Made by a program: the position numbers and the translations under genes
DNA from: Dunaliella salina
Taxonomy: Eukaryota; Chlorophyta; Chlorophyceae; Chlamydomonadales; Dunaliellaceae
Length of the DNA stretch: 14,540 nt
Direction of reading: 5' to 3'
Assembly (NCBI GenBank): GCA_002284615.2
Contig: MU069682.1
Span: 356,616-371,155, forward strand
The notes under the pieces: generated by a model
Seen by the model: the letters and a program-made list of their open reading frames with translations, nothing else
The model's database searches: none
What the model was told of the DNA's origin: nothing
Shown: piece by piece, positions 7,612 to 14,540 of the stretch
Position numbering within the stretch: position 1 is the first letter of the stretch
How the letters are laid out: the number at the start of each line of letters is the position of its first letter

Positions 7612-8888
7612 AGCATGTGTTTTTGTGCAAGATATGTCTTGGTATATACCAAGCTCAGCTCTGGCTTTCTGTACCCTAGCAATGCCACCCATAAATTTAC
7701 GTGCCATCTGGCTTGTGGCTGCAATCAGTTTGCCATCTCGTCTCTAAGAAAAGAAAAGAAAAGAGTAGTCTACGCAAGCCAGAGGCTGCGTGCATTAAGG
7801 GAAGGTCCACTAACTAACAAGCTAGCAAGCTAGGAAGGTAGCAATGGCCTCACCTGAAGGCCCTCAAGACCTGCACTAGACACAGCTAGCCTAGGAGAGA
7901 GCCAGAAACAGATCCAGTGGGGATTTGGAGGGTTGCTGCTCGCCATACCTCTTGACGCCCAGACTTTCCTCCCCCCGTCCTCCGCCGCCACGTGCCCGCA
8001 GAAAGGGTGCGCAAGGTTGTGTTGACTGTTGTGGATTTCTGCGGCTTCTCTATCGCACAGCAGTAGCCAACGTCTGGAATGCAGGGTACAGTCTGCTTAC
8101 AAGTGGCAAAGTGCAATGGAGTGCACAGCATCTTTGCTCAGGAGACATGTGGAAAGAGGCTTGAGAGGCCTATTGCAGATACACTGCATTTAAAAAGTCT
8201 TGCCTGATTTGAAAGGCATGTGAGAGTGCTTGTTTTATTCGATGCTGCAAAGAAAACCCTGAAGGTTTTTAAGACTTGAGGAAGAAGGTTGATGAAAGCC
8301 CTTTGCAGATGCACCATTTTTAGTGCGAACCCAAGTTGTCTGAAGGTGGTGTTTTGCTGTTTGCATCTATGTCTACTGGAATGTGTGCAGGAGTTTGCTT
8401 GTTGTTGAAGCATTGCTTTTCTTAAACGCACAAACTGAGGATGGTAACATAAGTGGAATCATAATTCTTAAGCTACTCCTCAGTGTACACAGGCCACTAC
8501 ACAGGATTAGGTGGACTGGTGTGGCTGGATTTGTGTGCATGCCACCATGGTGGATTAGGAGGAAACTCAGGTGGCTGGCAAAGATTTGGACGAAAGTGCG
8601 CTGGATGAAACATAAATCTTAAGGGGAACTGCTGAGCTTACAGTGCAATTGGATTGGATTAGGCGTGAGCAAATGCGCTCAAGCTTTTTGGGTAACGCTG
8701 CTCTGATTTTGAAAGAAAGACTGGCTAGATAGAGAAGGATAAGAGTTGGATCAAGAATTATTCTGCTCTCTTTGGTGCACGAGGAGCAATGTACTGCACA
8801 GGAAGGTGGGCCAGGGTTGTTTGCATTTGCTTTGGCTGCTTTGTGAGCAACTCCCTGACTGAGTAGACATCAGACTGCTAGTTAATTG
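7612..8888. other. Unassigned sequence with minor repeats
   Basis: About 1.3 kb in which I recognise no gene. Open frames at 7615-7833, 7925-8164 and 8383-8622 are short, have no motif I know and show no clear coding character. Visible structure includes an AAGAA pentanucleotide run at 7746-7765, a GCTAGCAAGCTAGG word near 7820, and the 12-base perfect palindrome CCACCATGGTGG at 8542-8553. The texture, with GT-rich stretches and repeated GGATTAGGTGG-like words near 8505-8560, could be untranslated or intronic sequence of a host gene; that is a guess. Confidence 0.5.
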
Positions 8889-9006
8889 ATTGTTGCAGGA
8901 GGCCGCCAGACGCATTACTCTTGGAACACAAGTGTCAATCCAACTAAGAGTTATATATTCGGAATTCTGGGATCAAGGGCTATCAATTGGTATGGGTCCA
9001 ATCCGA

Positions 9007-9022
9007 GGGGGGGGGGGGGGGG
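9007..9022 (+). repeat. Homopolymeric G run (16 G)
   Basis: Sixteen consecutive G residues inside the hAT-like element. The run is prone to length errors in both replication and sequencing, so its exact length is uncertain. Confidence 0.95.
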
Positions 9023-9520
9023 ATGTTTGGCGGTGAAAATGGGCTTTTTGACTTTTTGGGACACCCCCTCCAGAATTTTTCTGGGCCACTTCTACAGAAT
9101 TCTAAAGACACCATTAAATTCCTGAGCTTGAGGACTGTCTATTGGCACCCTCTTTGGGTAAATTGAGTAAAATGGGGGGTCTGTGTGCATGGCTGGGAGT
9201 TAGTGCCATACGCGCAAGGGTGTGGGCGGCGAAGGGTGTAGAGGTAAACATGTGGCAAACCAGTTCAAGCTTCCAGGATTGTGACAATGTATGATGTGAT
9301 TGTGCATGGTGAAGTCAGGAGGGCAGTTAGTGGACTTGCAATCTAGTTGTGGGTGCCTGGAAGGGCAGGTATGCATGGGCATCCGCTGCTGAGTCTTTTT
9401 CCCATAACTCTGCTGCAACTCCCTTTTCCAGCAGGGAAAGTATGCAGATTGATAGCTATTTCAAAAAGGAACAGATTGTAACCCTTTTTGTCCGGGTTGG
9501 GTTACTGCATGTGGGGCTTT

Positions 9521-9542
9521 GGGGGTGGGTGGGTGGGTGGGT
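9521..9542 (+). repeat. GGGT tandem repeat, strong G-quadruplex candidate
   Basis: Five or more GGG runs separated by single T residues (GGGGGTGGGTGGGTGGGTGG and on), followed shortly by another G5. Single-base loops are the arrangement expected to give very stable quadruplexes. It lies about 60 bp inside the right end of the hAT-like element. The complementary strand is a CCCA tract. Confidence 0.9.
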
Positions 9543-9611
9543 CAAGGGGGTCCCACCCAGTTTTTGGACGTGTGTTCCACTACTTTTTTCTTGGGCGCCT
9601 CCTGATTGTTG

Positions 9612-10677
9612 CTTAATTAATTGATTGTTGCTTTTGTCAACTGAGGAGCAGGTGTTCATCATCCACTTCAGGTGTCCAAGCAATGGGAGCAAAAATGAGC
9701 AGTTTTCCATTAATTAATCAATATTGCGCATTTTACTATAGAGTGCGATCGATTTCTTTAAGTTGAAAAGGCCTGACACAGATTTGGCTTTGCTGAAACT
9801 TTTCTTGGATGCTACCTGCTTGAGGATGTCACGTCATATTATTGTCATTGATAGATTGCTGCAGTATCCTGGATGGGTAATTTGGTCAATTGGACTGGGA
9901 TATTTATCTAGCTCTGATGGGGCTGGCGGACCAGTTATTAAGAATGTTCGCTTATCCCTAATTGATATTGGACGTACTCACATAACATGTAAGGCTCGAT
10001 CGATGACTGAGTAGAGCTGTCTGAGCTCCGGGGAGAGCGGGGCAGGCAGCCAAGCAACCACAGGGAGTATGATTTAGGTGTTAGGAATTCGAATACCCTG
10101 TGCGCTGCTTCTGATGGAGAGCAGCTGAACCAACACAGAATCACTTCCCCTGGGGCTCGCTGAAAACAACGGTTCCGCCCTTTGTGCTAGAGTTACCTAG
10201 CCCCTGGACCTTAAGCCATCTTATAGTGCTGTGTGCTGCCAGGTCAGTGAAATGTATAGGACAGTGATCTCACATGAAAAAACAAACAATTTGGCTCATT
10301 TTCTTTTCCCTGCGCGACTTCACTCGCTTTCATTGCAATTTTCACATTTTGGACTTTTTGTTTGACTGCAAGAACATGGTGTTGAGAGGGGAGAGGCAAA
10401 CTGTAATAAATTAGTTGAAGCAGTGTCTTTGTGAGAAAGTGTGAACTTCACGTTGAACCTTGCCTGAGATCTTGAGCTCTGCCCCTTTTCATTAACATCA
10501 AATACACATGTAAAGGAGTTCACCCCCTCAACTGGTCCCCTCGTCAGCGCCAGCCAGCCATGTAACAACAAGAACATAACATCATGCAAATCTGCATCTG
10601 ACCATTTCTCTCCTGCACTTGGTACCTGGATATCTGGAGTCTTGGGTCTAACATATGAGCATTCGGGTCACAGATTA
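9612..10677. other. Unassigned sequence
   Basis: About 1.07 kb with no recognised gene. A plus-strand frame at 9763-10014 (TTG start, 83 codons) has a mixed, protein-like composition, with segments such as HIIVIDRLLQYPGWVIW, but I cannot match it to any family and no neighbouring frame supports it as an exon. AT-rich TTAATTAAT words occur at 9613-9622 and 9710-9718. The small hairpin ATGCA-AATC-TGCAT is near 10584. No RNA gene or promoter is supported. Confidence 0.5.
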
Positions 10678-10794
10678 CAGATTTACATGGGGGCCTTCAG
10701 CCAGATTGTTCGGCTGATCGGCCTGTGACTGGTCCTCGCCAGCCAATGTAATGTCCATAAGCTCAGAAACTGTAAGCAATAAACTTAGGAAACC
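10678..10794 (-). pseudogene. Possible C-terminal fragment of a second LINE family
   Basis: On the minus strand, about 38 codons read FLSLLLTVSELMD, then ITLAGEDQSQADQPNNLAEG and PHVNL before a stop. The acidic, Gln/Asn-rich ending resembles what I remember of the C-terminus of chlorophycean LINE proteins of the type at 12690-14145. That copy is truncated before this point, so nothing in the window confirms the match. Upstream codons in the same frame (to 11031) do not look like LINE sequence, as expected for a 5'-truncated insertion. It has no function on its own. Confidence 0.35.
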
Positions 10795-11171
10795 AGGGGT
10801 AAAGGAGGGAGCCACTGAAAAAAGGAAAGCGTTTGTGTGATATTGAAAGTCAGAGGTTGAAGAAAGCCCAAAGGTCCACTCAGTGTAAGGCGTGCTTAAT
10901 GTAAGGCATGCTTGATGGGTCACAATTCTCAGCAGCATGCATGCACACATGACTTCTACCAAAGAGCTCCTCTTGTCGTAAAGCGTTGATGTACCAAAAT
11001 ATGCATGCACACTACTAAAATATGCACGCATTCAAATTGAGGCTTCCTGCCATTTTTCTTAGTGCCTACTTAGTGCCTACTTTCTGAGTGCTCAAATTAT
11101 AATAAGCAATAAGGGGGTTTCTAGAGGTTGGGGGTGGGGGGGGCAAATTGTGTTTGTTAACACAGGGAGAG
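10795..11171. other. Unassigned sequence with small local duplications
   Basis: No gene is recognised. Several short tandem duplications are visible: TGTAAGGCGTGCTT and TGTAAGGCATGCTT (10885-10915), AAATATGCATGCACAC and AAATATGCACGCAT (10996-11030), and TTAGTGCCTACTTAGTGCCT (11059-11078). A G-rich stretch at 11129-11142 precedes the glutamine-rich frame. Confidence 0.5.
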
Positions 11172-11269
11172 ATGGAGACCGAGCAACTAGTGCGCCAGCT
11201 GCTGCAAAAGGTCGACGAGCTCAACCATGTGGTACTGCAGCTGTAGCAGCAACAGCAGCAGCAACAGCA

Positions 11270-11300
<31 letters not shown>

Positions 11301-12384
11301 GAAAGCAGAGCAATTTGGGTGAGCGTCGACCTCCTCGTCCAGCAAGCAGCAGACACAAACTAGGCAGCAGCATGCAGTATCAGCAGCAAACAGCGACAAA
11401 GCCTCTACAGCGTGCGCCTGCTGCGCTCCAGGTACGCAGGGGCACTGCCCTGCGATGCAACTCCAGCTGGGGCGGAAACCTTTCTGCATTGCGAGGTGGG
11501 CAGTGTGCAGCATGTTGAGCGCATGCGGGACAACGCCCAGGGCAAGCAGCGATACACTGTGCAGTTCAGCACGGCCGAGGCAACGACAGCAGCGTACGCG
11601 GGGTTCCGCGACAGCAGCAACGCAGCACAAGCAGTGTTGGACCTCAAGAGGACGCGTTTACAGAATGTCCTCGTGAGCCTGGCTGTCCAGCTGCAGCAAG
11701 TAGGCCAAGTGCAGTGTAGGTATGGGGAGGAACTGGTGGTGCAAGCCAGGGGCACAGGCATGCTGGTCAAACATCTGGAGAGGGAGCTGGTTCCCTACCC
11801 CTTCTGCCAGCACCTGCCCGCAGGATGCCTCCCCAGCCCTGGCGAGCCCTTCCAACACTTGAGTGCGGGCCGAGTGGGACAGCAGCTGAAGAAGGTACTC
11901 AGCAAGCCTGCAACACCAGCAGCTCAAGCTCCCGCCCAGCAACAGCAAGACAACCCCACTTCTATGCACTCTAACCCCCTCTTATAGCAGCAACAGCAGC
12001 AACAGCAGCAACAGCAGCAGCTAGCTCCTTCCCGACGCGTCCCCGGAGCAGTCCCTGCCACCCCACCAAAGCACTAGTCCATAGACCACCCCCCCTCGAG
12101 GGGGAGCTCCCCAGCACACCCAGCAACAACAGCAGCTCCAGCAGGTTGCATCTTGGCCAAGCAACACCACCGCCCTCCCCTGGCGACAGCAGCAAGAGCA
12201 CTTGGGCAGCACATGGCAGGCCAAGCAGCAAGCGCAGAAAAGTCGCACCGTGCTTGACCACGCCATATTGCCCAAGAAATTCAAGCACAAGGGCACCTGT
12301 TGCGCCCTTACACACCGGGTGCGTGCATCAGAGTTTGGGGGCTGCCCAGCGGGTAGCTGCCCTGAAAGCATTCCCCATGGGTAG
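11172..12384 (+). pseudogene. Glutamine-rich, Gag-like broken gene
   Basis: From ATG at 11172 the frame reads METEQLVRQLLQKVDELNHV, a heptad-like helical start suggesting a coiled coil, then VLQL, TAG (11244) and 18 consecutive Gln codons (11247-11300). It continues with TAG at 11361, a 200-codon middle part (for example ETFLHCEVGSVQHVERMRD and RTRLQNVLVSLAVQLQQVG), TAG at 11985 followed by a second Gln run, and TAG at 12075. The next frame then carries the plausible continuation from 12085: QQQQLQQVASWP, then AILPKKFKHKGTCC and THRVRASEFGGC, ending at TAG 12384. N-terminal coiled coil, Gln-rich linkers and a basic Cys/His end recall LTR-retrotransposon Gag with a decayed zinc knuckle, but no protease or polymerase follows. 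It could instead be a degenerate host gene, or an exon series I cannot resolve. Confidence 0.45.
11247..11300 (+). repeat. CAG/CAA tract (18 Gln codons)
   Basis: Perfect CAG/CAA trinucleotide run. In the called frame it encodes glutamine. The other frames give poly-Ala and poly-Ser, and the opposite strand gives poly-Leu or poly-Cys; these are shadows. A second run of about 12 such codons is at 11988-12023, and interrupted CAG words occur at 12121-12145. Confidence 0.95.
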
Positions 12385-12487
12385 CTGCCCTAAAAGCATT
12401 TCCCATGGGTAGCTGCCCTGAAAGCATTTCCCATGGGTAGTTGCCCTGAAGCGATTCCATGGGTAGCTGCCCTAAAAGCCTTTTAGT
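12351..12487. repeat. 28-bp minisatellite, five units
   Basis: The unit GGGTAGCTGCCCTGAAAGCA, continuing TTTCCCAT, repeats at 12351, 12379, 12407, 12435 and 12461. The fourth unit is 26 bp and the fifth incomplete. The first unit forms the end of the Gag-like reading frame, so the array may have grown from its 3' coding end. TAG within each unit stops one frame. Confidence 0.95.
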
Positions 12488-12551
12488 TGAAGACCTGGAC
12501 TGTGGGACGGCAGAGTGACCAGTACAGAATTATCCAAGGGATCCTTTAAAT
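12488..12551. other. Short spacer before the RT minisatellite
   Basis: Sixty-four bases between two minisatellites with nothing recognisable. The open frame starting at 12515 only reaches LINE sequence after passing through the minisatellite. Confidence 0.5.
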
Positions 12552-12746
12552 GGTTTCATCCAAGCTTGTCAGGCACTCTGGCAGCACCTGCATCGCACGC
12601 GCATGCCCACTCAATGGTTTTATCCCAGCGCACACGCATGCCCACTCAATGGTTTCATCCCAGCGCACACGCATGCCCACTCAATGGTTTCATCCAAGCT
12701 AGGCAGGCACTCTGGCAGCACCTGCAGCGCACACGCATGCCCACTC
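12552..12746 (+). repeat. Minisatellite of 64- and 35-bp units inside LINE coding sequence
   Basis: Four units start GGTTTCATCC or GGTTTTATCC at 12552, 12616, 12651 and 12686. Units one and four are long (64 bp, and 61 bp to the shared end). Units two and three are 35 bp and lack the same 29 bases, beginning AAGCT and including GGCACTCTGGCAGCACCTG. All share CGCATGCCCACTC. The fourth unit encodes ARQALWQHLQRTRMPT, which joins in frame to the RT, so the array grew from LINE coding DNA. Neither 35 nor 64 is a multiple of three, so each unit changes frame and none extends the protein meaningfully. Confidence 0.9.
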
Positions 12747-14145
12747 CTCTCTTGTCCATCATTAAAAATATGTATGATGCTGACGAGTATATACTGAGGG
12801 ATGGACAGAAGACTGCTCGGGTGAATCCTAACACAGGTGTAAAGCAGGGGTGCCCCTTATCCCCTCTGCTTTTTTCTCTGTATGTGAATGACATTGACGA
12901 AATTGCGGAAAGGGTGCAAGGTGCTATCACGGGTACAGCTGAGTTCCATGTGACGCACATGTCGTATGCTGATGACTTGACTCTGATGGCCAATCATCCT
13001 CATGCTTTGCAGGCCATGCTGAACCGCTTGCATATACGTGTGCTCAGCGGAAGCACTTAATTATCAACATAGCTAAGTCTGAGGTAGTTCACTTCAATTC
13101 CTCAGGGTCAGATCTGCCTGTGTTTCCTGTTGGGGGGGTGCCACTGGCACACAAGGAGTCTTTTAAGTACCTTGTCATGATGTTTCACAAGCGCATGAGC
13201 ATGACTAAATCCTCAGAGCATGCTATTGGTCCGTCATGACGTCTGCTTTCCGGGTCTGTCAATTTGTTCGTGAGCACTCTCTGGCAAATAGGCAATATGT
13301 CTCTTTGTGGCTTGGAAAGACATATGTGGTTCCGGCTGGACTGTATGCAGGGCAGGCGTGGGGAACTGAGTACATTAAAGAGGGTAAGGAGTTTGCGAGT
13401 GACATGCAAGTGCGGCACATGAGTTATCTAAAAAGCACGCTGGGTATTAAACGTACCACTCCAAACTGGGCTGTTCTGCGGGAGTGTGGTCATGAGCTCC
13501 AATTCTACTGGTTCTGGTCTGTTGTTATAATGTATAATAGCATGCTCAGGTCCAACAGCAAGACGCTGAGAAGAGTGCTGAAAGCGGATCTGAACATTCA
13601 TTCTCGTGAGCCTTCTTGCTGGACTGCCAGTGCTCAAGTTTCAGATGCCTTTCAAGGCTTGCGGCGCTGTGATTCCTTTGTTGAAGCTGTGCAGCAGGGT
13701 ACTCCTGTTACTATTCGAGAATTTACTGCTGACCTCAGGCACAGGTTGCAGGCAGTGTGGAGAGATGTTGAGGGAGTCAACCCAGGGGAGACTTACAGTA
13801 AATTGGCAACCTACCAAACTTTGTTTGCAGTGCCTTTTGACCACAATGTGCGTGCCCCAGCCCGCTTACCGAGACACATGCATTTGGATCTGTCTCAACA
13901 TGTCATGAGGAATGTTAGCCGTTTCAGACTAATGGCACACAGACTGAAGGTGGAGACAGCGGCTTGGGATTCTCCGTGTGTGATTGCTGCTCTAGTGATG
14001 AGATTCGGGATGAAGTCCATGCCCTTTTGACGTGCAGAAACGCAGCTGTTTGTGATTTGAGGAGAAAGTATGCTTACCCGTTCAACTGCTTCTCAGGTGT
14101 TTTTTCAATGGAACAATCTTACTTACAGCAACGTCGGAATGTTGT
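12690..14145 (+). pseudogene. Decayed LINE reverse transcriptase with C-terminal CCHC finger
   Basis: A 5'-truncated non-LTR retrotransposon ORF. It reads ALWQHLQRTRMPTPLLSIIK, then motif B NTGVKQGCPLSPLLFSLY (12830-12883), VNDIDEI, and motif C MSYADDLTLM with the catalytic YADD at 12965-12976. The frame shifts near 13040 into QRKHLIINIAKSEVVHFNS and on to HKRMSMTKSSEHAIGPS, again near 13236 into a 264-residue stretch (SAFRVCQFVREH; KTYVVPAGLYAGQAWGTEYI, the thumb region), and a third time near 13970. There CDCCSSDEIRDEVHALLTC forms a C-x2-C-x9-H-x4-C finger ending at 14035. Sequence after SMEQSYLQQ is lost to the adjacent satellite. No RNase H follows the RT, so this is a different family from the LINE at 5396, probably L1-like. 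The enzyme's key motifs survive, but the ORF is dead. Confidence 0.85.
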
Positions 14146-14540
14146 AATTCATTACTGGACCGTTACTAGCTGGTTTCTCAGTAACAAAAAAAACACGGTT
14201 AGGCAGTAACATGCACTTATTTCGTGCAGTAACCATCGGTTGCTTGTAACCACACTGTATTCGGGCTGTAATCAGCGATGACTGCTGGGTTGCGGCCTAT
14301 GTTACAAGAAACCACTGATTACTAGTTACCCTCTCGTATTAAGGCAGTAACCCATGATGCCTGCTTGGTTGCGGTCTATGTTACAAGAAACCACTGATTA
14401 CTAGTTACCCTCTAGTATTAAGGCAGTAAACCATGATGACTGCTCGGTTGCGGTCTATGTTACAAGAAACCACTGATTTCTAGTTACCCTCTCGTATTCG
14501 GGCAGTAACCCATGATGACTGCTCGTTTGCGGTCTATGTT
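14146..14540. repeat. 79-bp satellite array running off the right edge
   Basis: The word GTTACAAGAAACCACTGATT recurs at 14301, 14380 and 14459, and its first three bases again at 14538, giving an exact 79-bp period. A diverged unit precedes them (about 14222-14300), and GTAAC/GTTAC words begin near 14150. Each unit has GTTAC and GTAAC in both orientations (TAGTTACCCTC, GCAGTAACCC, TGTTACAAG), which allows short hairpins. Full units differ at only a few positions. The array abuts the truncated LINE and continues outside the window, so its true size is unknown. No coding potential is claimed. Confidence 0.95.

Larger units (their letters stand above)
8889..9611. mobile_element. hAT-like nonautonomous DNA transposon, 709 bp, 7-bp target duplication
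   Basis: ATTGTTG at 8889-8895 and 9605-9611 flanks an element at 8896-9604. Its left end begins CAGGAGGCCGCCAGACGC. The reverse complement of the right end begins CAGGAGGCGCCCAAGAAA. The first eight bases are identical, and after a divergent stretch TGGAACACA followed by A or C and then GT recurs in both arms about 27 bases in. Termini starting CAG with target duplications near 8 bp are typical of the hAT superfamily; here only 7 bases match. No transposase is present. Inside are a 16-base G-run and a G-rich GGGT tract. A longer direct repeat, TTAATTGATTGTTGC, is at 8882-8896 and again at 9617-9631, so the target region is itself locally duplicated. Confidence 0.7.

Noticed and set aside
9763..10014. 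83-codon plus-strand ORF as a gene
   Set aside because: It starts at TTG, has no recognisable motif and no supporting neighbour. It is mentioned in the unassigned entry only.
11318..11437. Intron in the Gln-rich gene using GGGTGAGCG as donor
   Set aside because: The donor-like word is good, but no acceptor gives a convincing frame, and the TAG at 11244 lies upstream of it and would remain.
11066..11630. Minus-strand frames with long Cys or Leu runs, and plus-strand poly-Ala frames
   Set aside because: They are other-frame readings of the CAG/CAA tract. The Gln frame has the start codon and the better protein character.
11172..12257. TAG reassigned to glutamine as the preferred explanation
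   Set aside because: The LINE ORF ends at a TAG conserved in two copies (3900-3902 and 7383-7385), and the Gln-rich frame also needs a frameshift near 12080. Decay is simpler; the alternative is kept only as a finding to test.

Overview
The window looks like repeat-dense nuclear DNA of a eukaryote, most likely a chlorophyte green alga. The grounds are two non-LTR retrotransposon remnants of a type I associate with chlorophycean algae, long CA and CAG microsatellites, several unrelated minisatellites, and no prokaryotic operon structure. The species cannot be named from the sequence. I found no intact host gene, tRNA, rRNA or CRISPR array. Nearly everything recognisable is mobile or mobile-derived, and every coding region is broken.

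Left part (1-5395). A CA/CG microsatellite opens the window, followed by about 1.1 kb of unassigned sequence. Two members of one terminal-inverted-repeat DNA transposon family then lie 200 bp apart in the same orientation: a 553-bp short form (1222-1774) and a 1845-bp long form (1978-3822). Both are flanked by TA. A copy of the short form's left flank, without the element, sits at 1842-1880 and acts as an empty-site reference. The long form carries about 1.2 kb more, bounded by 15-bp perfect inverted repeats and filled largely by a 13-bp minisatellite. After a TA microsatellite comes an 80-bp piece of LINE 3' end. Next is a roughly 1-kb segment packed with CTGAATCAG-like palindromes and bounded by an inverted repeat.

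Middle (5396-7611). A decayed LINE keeps part of the reverse transcriptase, an RNase H domain with all its catalytic residues, a CCHC finger and a PD...ExK pattern suggesting a restriction-like endonuclease. This domain set recalls the Dualen/RandI type known from Chlamydomonas. It has three in-frame TAA codons, one frameshift and a deletion of the RT core.

Right part (7612-14540). Unassigned sequence holds a 709-bp hAT-like nonautonomous element (8896-9604) with a 7-bp target duplication and a G-quadruplex-prone tract. A short minus-strand piece near 10.7 kb may be the C-terminus of another LINE. A glutamine-rich, Gag-like pseudogene (11172-12384) follows, ending in a 28-bp minisatellite. 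The second LINE remnant (about 12690-14145) has intact RT motifs GVKQGCPLSP and YADD and a CCHC finger, but three frameshifts and a minisatellite expansion in its 5' part. It is cut off by a 79-bp satellite that runs off the right edge.

The parts do not form a pathway. They record successive insertion, truncation and local tandem amplification. Family names come from reading motifs by eye and from memory; no search was run.
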